A stretch of 64,000 nt of DNA from Nannobrachium achirus (taxonomy: Eukaryota; Chordata; Actinopteri; Myctophiformes; Myctophidae), in assembly GCA_963921795.1 (NCBI GenBank), contig OY997652.1, positions 57,537,919-57,601,918 of the forward strand, written 5' to 3'. Every line of letters starts with the position of its first letter. Position 1 is the first letter of the stretch. Positions 1 through 13,330 of the stretch are shown here, piece by piece. The notes under the pieces were generated by a model that made no database searches, was not told the DNA's origin, and saw nothing but the letters and a program-made list of their open reading frames with translations. The position numbers and the translations under genes are program-made.

Positions 1-30
1 TCTCTCTCTCCCTCTCTCTCTCTCTCTCTT

Positions 31-115
31 CAATTCAATTCAATTCAAAGGGCTTTATTGGCATGAGAAAACATACATTACCATTGCAAGATAATGTATG
101 TACAATTGGGGCGCA
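31..115. repeat. Interspersed repeat end (TTTATTGGCATGA family)
   Basis: Follows a short CT run at the window edge and begins with four CAATT units, then a TTTATTGGCATGA block. Related blocks lie at about 33,035-33,085 and 35,040-35,120, sharing TTGGCATGACAAGCATTCC-type sequence. A dispersed repeat family; its class was not determined. Confidence 0.5.
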
Positions 116-126
116 TAGCGCTATTT

Positions 127-278
127 CGAGGTCCTGTTGTTTCGAGGTCCCAGAAGTCAGAGGCTAACCTGCCAACGCTGGTGAAGGCTAACTTGGCGAA
201 TGCTAACTCTAAGCCTAAACCCTGACCCTAAACCAAACCCTAACCGGACTACTGGGACCTCGACACAACAGGACCTCG
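127..278. mobile_element. Foldback element with CGAGGTCC arms and CCCTAA-like interior
   Basis: Inverted arms at 127-153 and 252-278 match at 26 of 27 positions. Each arm contains the word CGAGGTCC twice. The interior is rich in GCTAAC and CCCTAA-like words (about 213-246). This matches the architecture of the two telomere-repeat elements at 29.5 and 30 kb: arms with an internal short direct repeat, and a CCCTAA-like core. No clear target-site duplication was found. Confidence 0.7.
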
Positions 279-668
279 GGGAATATGGATATTTTGCCGT
301 ACAATTGAAGGGAATATAAATGATATGTTCTCAGAGCTGTTACATTTCAAAAGGCAAAGCTAACTTACAAAACCATAAGACTGTGCATTTGCTGTCAGGA
401 ATAGTTGGCCTACATACCCACATAGGAAAGGTTGTGCACAAATAGCAGTTGTTAAAGGTAATTGCTCTGTTTAAGATTTTCTACAATTATTATTATAATT
501 ATTATTATTTCAAATGTACTGCGTGTACAGTATTACTACAATTGACATTTTAGGCAGGGAAAAACACTTAGTGCCGTGCTGTGAGCATGTACATTCCCGG
601 TTATTGGGCTAATGAACCAATAGTTAGTTTTCACAGGTTTGCTGTGGTTCATGTCGTCCTACTCTTCC

Positions 669-671
<3 letters not shown>

Positions 672-736
<65 letters not shown>
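672..736. repeat. (CT)n microsatellite
   Basis: About 65 bp of uninterrupted CT dinucleotides. It lies within map1b intron 2. Long serine/leucine reading frames here are artefacts of the repeat. Confidence 0.95.
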
Positions 737-739
<3 letters not shown>

Positions 740-882
740 CACCCTTTCTTCTTTCCCTTGTCCTTTGTGTTCTCCTCCCACCGTTCTTTTTCAGGGACAG
801 AGACAAAACCGTCGGGGGAATTCTGAGTCTGCTAATTACACCGCATCTCTGTGCTGCGTCTCTGCCGCGTTGCAGGGCAACC

Positions 883-906
883 ACCATCACCACCACCACC
901 ACCACC
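883..906. repeat. (CAC)n trinucleotide run
   Basis: A short CAC/ACC repeat that produces a poly-histidine frame. It is not a supported gene. Confidence 0.8.
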
Positions 907-969
907 GCGCACAGGGAGGGGAACGGGAGACAGGAGCGGAGGAGGAACGAGTACAAACAGGGTGGGGTG

Positions 970-1045
970 ACAGCAATGGCGTCAGTTCAGCAAAAGCAAA
1001 TGTATGGCAACATGACTGGTGTCAAGAATTCATCAATATCACTTC
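970..1045. repeat. Half copy of the GGCGTCA hAT-like MITE
   Basis: Contains the subterminal words GGCGTCAGTTCAG and TATGGCAACATGACTGGTGTC. These form one arm of the MITE seen complete at 44,619-45,150 and 19,411-19,597. Only one arm is recognisable. Confidence 0.6.
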
Positions 1046-1119
1046 AGTTTAACCACTTATACTTAGTAAAACTGACCTGAGTTGCACTTGGTACGGCCTA
1101 AAGTACACCAAGTCTCTTC

Positions 1120-1142
1120 ACCAAAAATAGCAGATCTACAAG
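1120..1142. repeat. Solo arm of the GCAGATCTACAAG hairpin module
   Basis: Carries AAAATAGCAGATCTACAAG without a partner arm nearby. It is a degenerate or half copy of the palindromic module described at 15,379 and elsewhere. Confidence 0.6.
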
Positions 1143-1149
1143 ATAGTAA

Positions 1150-1397
1150 ATGGTGCATTTATATAGCGCTTTTATCCAAGGCGCTTTACATAGATTGTGC
1201 ATTACATTCACCCATTCACACATTCATACACTGGTGGTGGAGGAAACCATGCAAGGCACCAACCTACTCACCGGGAGCAACAGAGTCTTGTTCAAGGACT
1301 CTTCGACATTAACTCAGGGGGAGCCCGGATTCGAACTGGAAACCCTTCGTGCTCTAATAACGGTTTCTCTACCCCTGAGCTATGACGCCCCTGGCTA
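1150..1397 (-). mobile_element. tRNA-derived SINE
   Basis: Read on the minus strand, the right end is a tRNA-like head. An A-box-like TAGCTCAGGGGTAGAG (complement near 1,370-1,382) is followed by a B-box-like AGTTCGAATCC (complement at 1,327-1,337), the internal pol III promoter layout. The body holds AGCGCTTTTATCC/GGCGCTTTACA words common in fish SINEs. It lacks a clean acceptor stem and continues into repeat sequence, so it is a SINE and not a tRNA gene. Confidence 0.7.
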
Positions 1398-1504
1398 ACA
1401 AGCTCACAATTCTAAAACAAATTGTCAAATCGTCGGCATTCATTTAATGAATGCCTTAAATCAGTGCTTGCTAATCAGTGCTACAGCTTTCACAAATAGA
1501 TTTG

Positions 1505-2000
1505 CTGTCCATCCATCCATCTTTAACCGCTTATCCGGAATCGGGTCGCGGGGGTAACAGTTCCAACTGAGACCTCCAGATTTCCTTATCCCGAGCAACT
1601 TCCTCCACTCCCTCAGGGAGAATACCGAGGCGTTCCCAAGCCAGTTTGGAGATATAATCCCTCCAGCTGGTCTTTGGTCTGCCACGGGGTCTCCTCCCAG
1701 TGGGACGTGCATCGAGAACCTTCCTAGGAAGGCGCTCGGGGGGCATCCGTACTAGATGCCCGAACCACCTAAGCTGACTCCTTTCCAAGTGTAGGAGCAG
1801 CGGTTCTACTCCAAGTCTCTCTCGGGTGACTGAACTTCTCACCCTATCTCTAAGGGAGATACCAGCCACCCATCTGAGGAAACCCATTTCAGCCGCTTGC
1901 ACCTGCAACCTTATACTTTCGGTCATGACCCACACTTCATGACCATAGGTGAGAGTAGGAACGAAGATTGCTCGGTAGTGGTTCATGTAAAATGCCGTCG
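1505..2000 (-). mobile_element. 5'-truncated LINE, Rex3/RTE-like ORF2 C-terminus
   Basis: A minus-strand frame (about 1,531-1,985) encodes the C-terminal tail of a LINE reverse-transcriptase polyprotein. Recognisable are LTYGHEVWVMTE, a VAGISLRDRVRSS stretch, SQLRWFGHLVRMPPERLP and GRRPRGRPKTSWRDYI. The element ends at 1,505-1,525 in a GATG/ATGG-type tandem tail, which is the known 3' tail style of fish Rex3/RTE elements. The endonuclease and catalytic RT domains are missing, so this is a dead 5'-truncated copy. Family assignment comes from tail and C-terminal style; membership of another LINE clade is possible. Confidence 0.7.
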
Positions 2001-2421
2001 CTGTCAGGCAGATAGCAACAATATGCACATGGTAGAATCATATTACTACAGTATACCATATTACTGTCATATTATTGTGTTGCAGCATGGAATACTTTGG
2101 AGAAAGGCAATAGACTATAAAACTAACTATCTACAGTATGAGAACAGATTCTCTGTGCTTTAGAAATTATTGTTCACTGCAGCCATCAGCAGTCACAAGT
2201 TCACAAACTCAAGGTAGATCTTCTAGCACCTGACACAAGAACGTGTGAGATTAATGACACAGTCATATATACAGTATACACTACACAGTACTGTACTGTA
2301 AACCCTGGGGGTCAGACTATGCAAACTGGACAGTTTCACTCTCCTTAACTGGCCAAAATGACATAAAATGGAGTTAATACTAGTCAAATCTATCCAACAC
2401 TCTTTGCAGTTCCCTCTAACC

Positions 2422-2867
2422 CAGGGGTGGGCATTATTTTTTCCATGGGTCCACATGAACAACAGAAAGGGCCGCATCTTGCTCCCCACAAGATGTGCTC
2501 CCTGCAAACTAAACACACAGCTTTACCTCCGACTTCAGTAAATAAATACTTAGTTAGCAGTCAATTTTTTGTTGAAAACCCGGCATTCAGCATTGATTTT
2601 TCTTTTTTTAGCCACTTTAGACATTTTTTAAGGCAGGTTGTCTTGACTTGTGACCAGTCTGACCACCTGCTTGTTATTGAGACAACATCCAATGATCACG
2701 CACATGTGCTGATATACGCATTGTGTCCGTATGTATGTGAATAAAAACTTCAAAATAAAAGCAATGCATGTGGTAAAATTTGAAAATGTGTTTATTTTGT
2801 AATTTGCCATTAACCCTACAAAGGCCGGTCAGAATGAACCAAAGGGCTGGGCTGCACAATGCCCAGG
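2422..2867. mobile_element. hAT-like element, degenerate
   Basis: Starts with CAGGGGTGGGCATT and ends with a matching AATGCCCAGG, the typical inverted ends of non-autonomous hAT elements. A GATT simple repeat (2,869-2,887) abuts the right end. No transposase coding capacity. The rest of 2,030-3,330 is AT-rich sequence in which I recognise nothing. Confidence 0.5.
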
Positions 2868-3326
2868 TTGATTGATTGATTGATTGAAGAATTTATTAGC
2901 AGTTTGCAATAGAAAAAAGTACAGTTTCATGACAGTACAAATCACTGGTACAAGGTCAACTAAAAGGAGATCCTAGAAAGCCGAAGCTTATTTCCACAGG
3001 AACCACACTTTAAGTATCTCATATAACATTGAAAGACAGACGGATAGAACATAGTACTTTATCTAGGATAATATCAGTTTCAAAAGCTACTGCTCTAACC
3101 TAATGCATTTCATCTCTGTCAATTCTAAAAGGAAACGAGGCAACAATCTATGGCATAATCTGTGACGTATGATAAGGTTTTCAGCCCATTCTGAGCCGCA
3201 CTGACTTCCTTTATAAAATATAAAAGAAATATAAAACATATTTCGGGGGAGAAAAAAGTGGCGCTGGGCTCTGATCAGTCCAGAGGTTTGGGAGGATTAT
3301 TATATCTCCGGACACTCACATGCAGT

Positions 3327-5391
<2,065 letters not shown>

Positions 5392-5534
5392 GCAATATTA
5401 CACAAGAGGGTGTGCATTATCACGGTTATCTGGCACGACAGTCTTGCTGCAGGAACGAGCCGAAGGCGAGTTCCGTAGGCAGGGCTGAAGTGCCAGATAA
5501 CCGTGATTAGGCAGACCCTCGAGTGTAATGTTGC
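5392..5534. mobile_element. Short foldback MITE (GGTTATCTGGCAC arms)
   Basis: Inverted arms of about 45 bp share GCAAYATTACAC, GAGGGT and ATCACGGTTATCTGGCAC. They flank a small inner dyad, GAACGAGCCGAAGGCGAGTTC-like. Total 143 bp, non-coding. Confidence 0.7.
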
Positions 5535-5868
5535 GATTATACAACTGTAGCCCTTAAAAAAAAAACACGTCAATTTCATTGTAATTAAGATATTCAATGG
5601 GAATTTGTAATTTTTTAAAGCCACATTTAGCTGCTATGTCCCTGAACTTCACATGAAAACTGCTAGCCTAGCCGCCTAGCATAGTTTGGGGAGAAGGAGA
5701 GCGCTCAGCTGAATTATTTGCTTGATGAGACAGTGCAGTAGTGCTCGTTATCTGCACTGTTGAAGAGCCTGTTTTTCATTGAGAGCCCGACTACCCGCTG
5801 TATAACATCAGTTAACAAATGGCACCAGGCCCTGATGAAGGCCACTTTTAGTCAAAACATGTTGGTTT

Positions 5869-6323
5869 TAGAGCCAGACCGATGTATCGGTCGACCAGAT
5901 GTATCGTAATTTTTGGACCCCGATGTCGGCAACGGACATCGGTCATTATCTCCCCGATGTATCGGTCATCTTCATCATCTAGACCAACATTTGATGACAT
6001 TTAGCCACTCAGACCCACAACGTAGAATATATTGTCGTTGCCTGTCGTTGATCCATTTGGTTTCATTTTACACTCAAGAGTTAAAGATCTTATGAGGGTC
6101 CATTTGGTTACAAAATCTCTATCATTTAGCTGAGGACCACCTGGAAACCCCTCAAGGACCACTGGTGGTCCCCGGACCATTGGTAAAAAAAGGAAGTTTA
6201 GGCTATTTATTATTATTTTATATTATTACAAAACATCGGTTAAACATCGGCAATCGGTGGTCTGGCACTCTCCATCGGCGAACATCGGCATCGGTCCAAA
6301 AATATGGCATCGGTCGGGCTCTA
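5869..6323. mobile_element. hAT-like MITE (TAGAGCCAGACCGAT ends) with 8-bp TSD
   Basis: Inverted ends TAGAGCCAGACCGATG and its near-complement match at 15 of 16 positions. They are flanked by a perfect 8-bp duplication, GTTGGTTT (5,861-5,868 and 6,324-6,331), diagnostic of hAT-type insertion. The interior repeats CATCGG words and holds an inserted fragment (about 5,985-6,190) related to the hAT-like elements at 41.9 and 18 kb. Confidence 0.85.
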
Positions 6324-6696
6324 GTTGGTTTAAATAAAGGCTGTTCTCTCTTTTAACCTTGAGTGCCCGGAGCTCCTAGCCTGACTCTCAGCCTGAATTC
6401 TCATTTCATTTCACTCCATTATTCAGTCCGAAAGCCCTTGCTACTGCAGCCGTTTCTGGGCGTTGCCAAAGAGGCAGTCTTCGGCGATTGGTTCACTCCC
6501 ATGACTGAGCCTGATTTGGGGATTTTGAGGTGGTTTGGGTTTGCTCAGGAAACTCTCAGAAATTTGCCCTTTCATGACTTTTCCTTAACATACAAGCAAA
6601 GTCTTGTTTTTTTTCCTACGATTTCAGACATTTTGTAAATATGAGATAAGACTTTTTGAGTGTTTCCTGAGCAATCTAATTCCATTTCTAAATCTC
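6324..6696. other. Unannotated 370-bp intronic stretch
   Basis: No repeat structure, splice-supported exon or known protein recognised. It is the pre-integration flank of the L1 that follows. Confidence 0.5.
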
Positions 6697-6713
6697 AAAA
6701 AAGTCACAATAGT
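6697..6713. repeat. L1 target-site duplication, left copy
   Basis: AAAAAAGTCACAATAGT here is repeated directly after the poly(A) tail (core GTCACAATAGT at 13,365-13,375). It fixes the exact ends of the L1 and shows insertion at an A-rich L1 endonuclease target. Confidence 0.92.
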
Positions 6714-6843
6714 GGCTTCCGGGTATGGCGTCTAGCTGAGTAGACGTGTGGCTCGCTCCTCCGTTTAAACTAATACTATTTATATGTAAAAATATACCGT
6801 CCTACACAAAATAAGCGAGCAATTAGTTACTAAAGTCGCGCTG

Positions 6844-7824
6844 ATGGCTTTTAATGCTTCCAAGACAGCAAGACCTCGGCAAACAAGGCAATCTAAGATA
6901 GAGTTTGCTTCGTCAGGCGGAGACGCCGACCGGCGTGGAACCGAGGCGAGTGGAGACAACATGGCGGCCGAGGAGGGGGCTCCCCACGCCGGGGGCTCAG
7001 AAGCTGGAGCTCGGCCAGACCCAGTCTTGGACGCAATTATGGCTTTGAAAGCAGAGTTCAATGGAAGATTCGACCGAATGGAGGCTGCCTTTGAAGGTGT
7101 AAGAACGGAGATAGCTGGATGTGTGACACGAGTGGCTGAAGTAGAAACCCGGGTCTCTGACGCCGAGGACAACATCAATGGTCTACAGGCCAGAGTGAAG
7201 ATACTGGAGAAGGAAAATAAAGAGTTGCAAACAAAGGTCCTCGACGGGGAATCGAGATCCAGAAGAGCCAATTTGATTTTGGTGAACGCAGGAGAAAGGG
7301 ACATAACTGACGATGTACTCTGTTCCTTTTTGGAGGATTGGATCCCTAAAACGCTGAAAGTAAAGTTGACCTCCAAAACCTTCCTCGGTCGGGTGCACAG
7401 GCTCGGCCGCAGGGGAGAACGAACGGACGGCCGCCCGAGGACCATTATTATGCAGTTCCCGAATGACAGAGACCGTGCAGCAGTATGGGAAGCAGCCAGA
7501 GGAAAAAAGAAGTTGGAGATTGGGAACAGACCCGTTTGGTTTCATGAGGACCTGCCGGCTGTCCTCTACAAGAAGAGGAAAAGATTCGACGCTGTCAGAA
7601 AGAAACTCGGGGCCATGAAGATCCATTGTGGGGTAAAGATGCCGGCTTGCAGGCTGCTGGTGACCTACTTGGGAAGAACCCATGCATTCGAGGAACCAGA
7701 CGGCGCGGAGATCTTTGCGAGGATAATTGAAAGAGAGACGGCCAGAGAAGGGGACCAGAACCAACAAACACCAGAGGATGAAGAAGGTGGCCCGGAGTCG
7801 GAAGAACCACTGACCACAGCGTGA
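6844..7824 (+). CDS. L1 ORF1 protein (RNA-binding, Transposase_22-like)
   Basis: A 326-aa intact frame. Residues 1-60 are a basic, low-complexity N-terminus. About 62-138 form a heptad-rich coiled coil for trimerisation, with EVETRVSDAEDNINGLQ-like repeats. From about 141 an RRM-like domain begins (RRANLILVN), with PRTIIMQF near 199-205 as the RNP-like strand. About 225-295 is the C-terminal domain with VWFHEDLPAVLYKKRK. This order is that of L1 ORF1p, the nucleic-acid chaperone that coats L1 RNA in cytoplasmic particles. The start is the first ATG after the 5' UTR. No frameshift or stop is seen, so this ORF looks functional. Its 3' neighbour ORF2 is unusually far away. Confidence 0.93.
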   Translation: MAFNASKTARPRQTRQSKIEFASSGGDADRRGTEASGDNMAAEEGAPHAGGSEAGARPDPVLDAIMALKAEFNGRFDRMEAAFEGVRTEIAGCVTRVAEVETRVSDAEDNINGLQARVKILEKENKELQTKVLDGESRSRRANLILVNAGERDITDDVLCSFLEDWIPKTLKVKLTSKTFLGRVHRLGRRGERTDGRPRTIIMQFPNDRDRAAVWEAARGKKKLEIGNRPVWFHEDLPAVLYKKRKRFDAVRKKLGAMKIHCGVKMPACRLLVTYLGRTHAFEEPDGAEIFARIIERETAREGDQNQQTPEDEEGGPESEEPLTTA

Positions 7825-9380
7825 AGGATAATGTTGTTACTCTAAACGGCGGCCTGGCCTGAGGCTAGCAGCTATCTTCAGCCCCATCAGTAACTGAACT
7901 ACAGGACAAAAAGACTCGAGTCACCACCAAATATATCCTTTTACTACTTAAATAGGGTCTTGATTCGGGCAGGGGTTGTATAAATTGAACATGGAGTTTA
8001 TTGTACATTTATATTGCATTTTTTCTTTCTCTTTCCCTTTTTTTTCCCACTGAAACCTTGCTCTTCTGTTTGGAATCTGGCGTTTTTGTTTGTATATATA
8101 TATATTTTATTTTTGGGGCTAGATAACGACCAGGTTAGCTACTACTGTTGTCTTTAGAAGTGAAGGGTTGGGGTTTTATTTATTTTCCTTTCTAAGTGGT
8201 AATTATATTTTAAGATGTATATGAGCATATACCTCCTCACGTTATGCCAACATAAGAGGTCGGGGGCCCGGGGCTGTGGGACGTTTTCGTCGTACCACGG
8301 GGTTCCCGATGGCAGTATGGAGCGGGGGTTTTATGTATAGTTGCCACTGTTTATATCGTATGTTCAGCTAAACACTAGCGGGGCTATTTTGGTTGGAAGT
8401 GCGGTCACTCGATGGCTGCTATCTTGAGCTACCGCTAGCTCTGCTGTTTACGTTTATATTAGGCTACCTATGTTACTCTTACTGATTTTTTATGTTATCC
8501 CTTTAACGTACAGGCCTGGCATAAGGTGGATTTGTATTTCATAAATTGTGCTATAAGAAGTGATGTATAGTTGTATGTAGGAGGTGGAGAGAATGATTTA
8601 TGTTTACACGAATCTAGAACTACAATTGTTAGCTAATGTGGCGAGGTTGCTACTATACAGAACTCGTTATCCCATCATGCACCTCGTGACCGTCTCGGTC
8701 GCTTTTCACGTCCGGGTCATAGTAACCATAGCAACGTAGCACAGGCACGGAGCTGCGTGCAGGACAGGGGATGACACTTTATGATACGCAGGCTCGCATG
8801 GAGAGTCAGTCAAGGGACCGATGTGGAGTGGTCAGTTAAATGTAAGGTGTTTTAGACGAATATAATCATTGAGGGAAGATACACTTTTATATAGTGTAAT
8901 ACATTACAATAATACGTACATTAACATAAGGAATGTGTGTATATATATACATATAAAGATAGCAGAATATATATATTATATAATAATATAAAAAAAAAAA
9001 AAAAAGGAAACAAAAACTAAGTGGGAGGGAAGGGGGGGGGGGGAATCTTACTGTCTAATGAATATTGCTCAAGGGCTAGTTATTACTTTGAATATATAGG
9101 ACTGTTTTGAAATATAAGGAGAGAGGAGCCCACTGAGTGGGGTTATGGCTAGGTTTTGGGAAAACCCAAGTGATGGGGAGAGTACGAGACCTAGAGAAGG
9201 GGCCCCGGCTAGGCCGGGGACTGACCCTTCACTCTTGTTTGGGGGGGTAGGGGGAACAGCGTTTTCACCCCTGTCTTGGAGGTTTCTTTTGTGTGTTTTT
9301 TTGTTTTCTATGTGTTTTTTTTGTGTACGTGTTGAGTGTGATGTGGGCTGTATGCATCAATATTTTGTGGACCAAGTACG
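7825..9380 (+). other. Long inter-ORF region of the L1
   Basis: 1,556 bp separate ORF1 and ORF2, with stops in all frames. It contains an A-run (8,991-9,005), a G-run (9,032-9,043), TA-rich blocks (8,090-8,110 and 8,940-8,985) and a G/T-rich tract just before ORF2 (9,240-9,340). No protein domain was seen. It could hold an internal promoter or ORF2 translation signal (inference). Confidence 0.6.
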
Positions 9381-12300
9381 ATGTCTAATAGAAATTTTAC
9401 GGTAATATCGCTTAATGTAAATGGGCTGAATAATCCAGTTAAACGTAGTAAAGTCATTAGTAAGTTGAAACGTGAAAAGGCACAAATAATATTTTTACAA
9501 GAAACCCATCTCTCTCGGATGGAACATGAGAAACTCAAAAAGTTTGGTTTTCGTAACACTTTTTATAGCTCCTGTAAATCAGGGAATAAACGTGGAGTTG
9601 CCATACTAATTCCTAATGCCATAAATGTTGAGTTTATAAACGACTATGTTGACAAAGAAGGTAGATATATTATGGCTAAATGCAAGATAGAGGGTAGTGT
9701 TGTCTCCTTGGTGAATATATATGCCCCTCCAGGGAGTAACAAATCATTTTTCAAACAGATCTTTGACCTGATAATAACACAGTCTGAGGGAATATTGATC
9801 TGTGCTGGAGACACAAATAATATTCTTAGTAAATTGGATACAACAAATAATAAGATGGATAAGTCATCACAAACCAAAACAATAAACGCCTTACTAGATG
9901 AATCAGGAATGTTTGATGTTTGGCGAGAGTTTCATCCATCAGAGAGAGATTACACACATTTTTCAGCTCCTCATTGTGTTCATAGAAGAATTGATTATAT
10001 ATTCATGTTCAGGGGTGACAGACACAGAATAAGAGATTGCTCATTGGGCACTACTGATATATCTGATCACGCTGATGTCCATATGACCTTACATCTGGAT
10101 AGTAGACCAAGAAATACACTATGGAGATTAAATACAGGTATTCTAAATAACAAGTTACTCACCGACAGCATCAGATCGGATATTAAAACATATATACAGG
10201 ATAATGATACTGGTGAGGTTAGTCCAGTAATGGTATGGGATGCTGCTAAAGCAGTACTTAGAGGCAAGATGATCGCTATTGCTTCAACTTTAAAGAAAGC
10301 AAAGGAATCCATATATCGAAATGTAATCACAAAATTACAAAAATTGGAACAACATAAAAATATCAGGGATGACCAATTACTACAGCAGATTAAGGATGTA
10401 AGGAAGGAAATAGATGATGTTTATAAAAATGACCTTGAGAAAAAATGTAGATTTATAAAACAAACATATTATGAATCTGGTCCAAAAGCTACTAGATTAT
10501 TGGCCAGGCGGCTACGCAAACAACAGGCGCAAAACACAATTTATAAAATCAAAAACCCTCAAACGGGGGAGATTTCCAGTAAGTTGGATGACATTGAGAG
10601 TGCTTTTGAGACATATTACAGAAACCTTTACACACAGCCTTTTGAAGTAAACGAAGAAGCCGCAAAGTCATTTCTGGATTCCTTGGATTTGCCCTCCATT
10701 GGAGCAATACAAAATAAAATTATGACGGCTAAAATTACACCAGAGGAAATAGATAAGGCAATCTCTAATCTCAGAACAAACAAATCACCAGGGAGTGATG
10801 GCCTACCGGCCGAGTGGTTTAAAACTTTTAGGGAAGAAATCATGCCGTTACTCTTATCTTCTTTCAATTATACGCTTAAGGAGGGAAAAATTCCTCCCTC
10901 ATGGAGTGATGCAATCATAACAGTGATTCCCAAGGAGGGCAAAGATAAGGAACTATGCGACTCATACAGGCCAATATCTATATTGAATGTGGATTATAAG
11001 ATGTATGCCTCAATTATGACGAGACGTATGGAAACTTTTTTACCTGATCTAATAGATACTGGACAGACAGGCTTCATCCGAGGCCGTCAGACCCAGGACA
11101 ATATAAGACGGACGTTACTTATTATGAACCACATAAAACAACATAAAGTAAGATCAGCATTAGTAAGTTTAGATGCCTTTAAAGCTTACGATACTGTATC
11201 CTGGGACTTCCTATTCCTAGTACTCCAAAGATTTGGTTTTAATGAAGAGTCAATTAAATGTTTCAAAACTTTGTACACCAAACCCACAGCAAGGGTAAAG
11301 ATAAATGGTCACCTATCAAACCAGTTCACTTTGACACGCGGAGTCCGTCAAGGTTGTGTTTGCAGCCCAGGACTGTTCGCGATTTTTATAGAGCCACTGG
11401 CACAGGCAATCAGAGAAGACCCACAATTACAAGGAATCACTATAAATGAATCAGAGCATAAGATAGCACTATATGCTGATGATGTATTAATATATATGAA
11501 AAACCCTGACATCTGTCTCCCCAAATGAATGAGCTCCTTGGAAATGTTCGGTCAGTTCTCGGGCTATAAACTCAATGTGCAAAAAACGCAAATACTCCTA
11601 TTTAATCAAAAGCCTTCGAAAGAAATGGAAGAATGTTGTAATCTCAATTGGAAATTGAAATCGATTAAATACCTGGGAGTATGGTTGACTAAGGATATCT
11701 CAAAACTGTATGAAGCAAATTACCAACCCATAATTACCCAAATTAAAAAGGATGTGGAAAGATGGTCTCTGTCACCCCTGGACTTCAGCTCTAGAATAGA
11801 ATCAATTAAGATGAATATGCTCCCTAGAATATTATATCTTTTCCAGTCTTTACCGGTTGAGGTTCCTGAAAAGCAGTTTAATGAGTGGGACAAAATGATA
11901 TCCAGATTTATATGGAATGGGAAAAGGCAGAGAATTAGATACCAAACACTACAACTTCATAAAACCAAGGGAGGGATGTCTCTACCTAATTTAAGGGAGT
12001 ATTTCTATGCAGCCCAAATAAGACCGTTAATATGTTGGTGTGATAAAGATGTTGAATCCAAATGGAAAGATCTTGAAACCAAATCGATTGACATCCCTAT
12101 CCAGACATTGATTGGAAATAAACAACAGGCTAATTCCTATTATACCATATTGGACCCACTCACAACATTTACTTTGAAGACATGGTTTAAAGTGGTGAAT
12201 CGACTTAAAATGGAAAGGGCGATCAGGGTGTTGAGGTGGCCTGCTTATGACCCAGATTTCAAACCTGGAGTATATGATCATACCTTTAGGCGGTGGGTTC

Positions 12301-13166
12301 GTGATGATGTCACCTCTTTTTGTACTATAATGGATGACAAAGGATTAATGAGTTTTCAAAAAATCAAAAAAGCATGTCGACTACAAACAATAACTAATAA
12401 GGACTTATTTAGATATTTTCAACTACGGGAGTATTTTAGGGAAGAGGTGGTGTTGACCGAACCTGCGGCTGCGAGTGATGATTTGTTAAAGGTTTTTGTC
12501 CAGGCCTATAAAACGGAGTCCAAAAGATCAATATCTAAATTGTATAATGGCTTGGTATTATCCAGAACTAACTCCACAGAGTATATTAGGAGCAAGTGGG
12601 AAAAAGACCTGGAGATAAGTATTACTACAGAAGAGTGGGAAAATATGTGCAACACACAGTGTACATCCACCAGCTCAAGAATGTGGAGGGAGTTCTGTTG
12701 GAAGAATTTGGTTAGATTTTTCATAACACCCCAAATTAAATCAAAGCAATTGAAAGTTGTTCAGCCATGCTGGAGACAGTGTGGTCACATGGGGGTGGGC
12801 CATGCTCACATCTTCTGGTCGTGCCCTAAAATTGAAGAGTATTGGAAGGATGTACATTCCATCATGGGAAAGATAATGTCTTTTGAGTTGCCTCTGAATT
12901 GTACCTTGCTATTACTTGGAAATATCCCAGAAGAGATTTTAACACCTGATAAATACTTAATTAAGATTTTCCTAGCTGCAAGCAAAAAGGCGATTACACG
13001 TCGCTGGTTACAACAGGATCCTCCAACTAAAGAAGATTGGATTTCTATTATAAAAGAAATATACACTATGGAAAGGCTAACTTTTATACTTAGACTACAA
13101 GAGGACAAATCAGACAAATATTGGGAAAAATGGATTCTCTTTCAACAGCCCATGGACATTGCTTAG
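9381..13166 (+). pseudogene. L1 ORF2 (endonuclease / reverse transcriptase), one nonsense codon
   Basis: A 1,261-codon frame with a single in-frame TGA at 11,526-11,528 (codon 716). Residues 1-240 are an APE-type endonuclease: SLNVNGLN at 10-17, QETH with E41, NIYAPPG at 112-118, GDTN at 143-146, RIDYIF at 203-208 and SDH at 228-230. About 440-720 is the reverse transcriptase: NKSPGSDGLP, YRPISILN, SLDAFKAYD with D598, GVRQGC, and YADD at 698-701 with D700/D701. After the stop the same frame continues with the thumb region (KYLGVWLTKD) and a C-terminal cysteine/histidine motif starting CWRQCGH. The role is target-primed reverse transcription in the nucleus. The stop falls 15 codons after YADD, so the truncated product would lack the thumb and C-terminal domain. 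Confidence 0.92.
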
Positions 13167-13330
13167 AATAGAGACATTGTACTGAAGATTGTATCTTTAA
13201 TTGTCGACATAAGATGTACAGCCCAACCTGTTCAATGTTTTGTTTTTGTTTTTCTGTCTTGTTTTTTTGTTGTCTTTTGGTAGTTGTTTTATCTCTGTTT
13301 GCCTTGTTTGGCCTCGTGTTTTGTGTGCTT

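Noticed and set aside
1325..1397. tRNA gene on the minus strand
   Set aside because: A- and B-box-like words are present, but there is no proper acceptor stem pairing or terminator, and the sequence continues into a SINE body.
9145..9405. 86-aa frame before L1 ORF2
   Set aside because: Low-complexity, overlaps the ORF2 start in another frame, and does not resemble any L1 protein domain.
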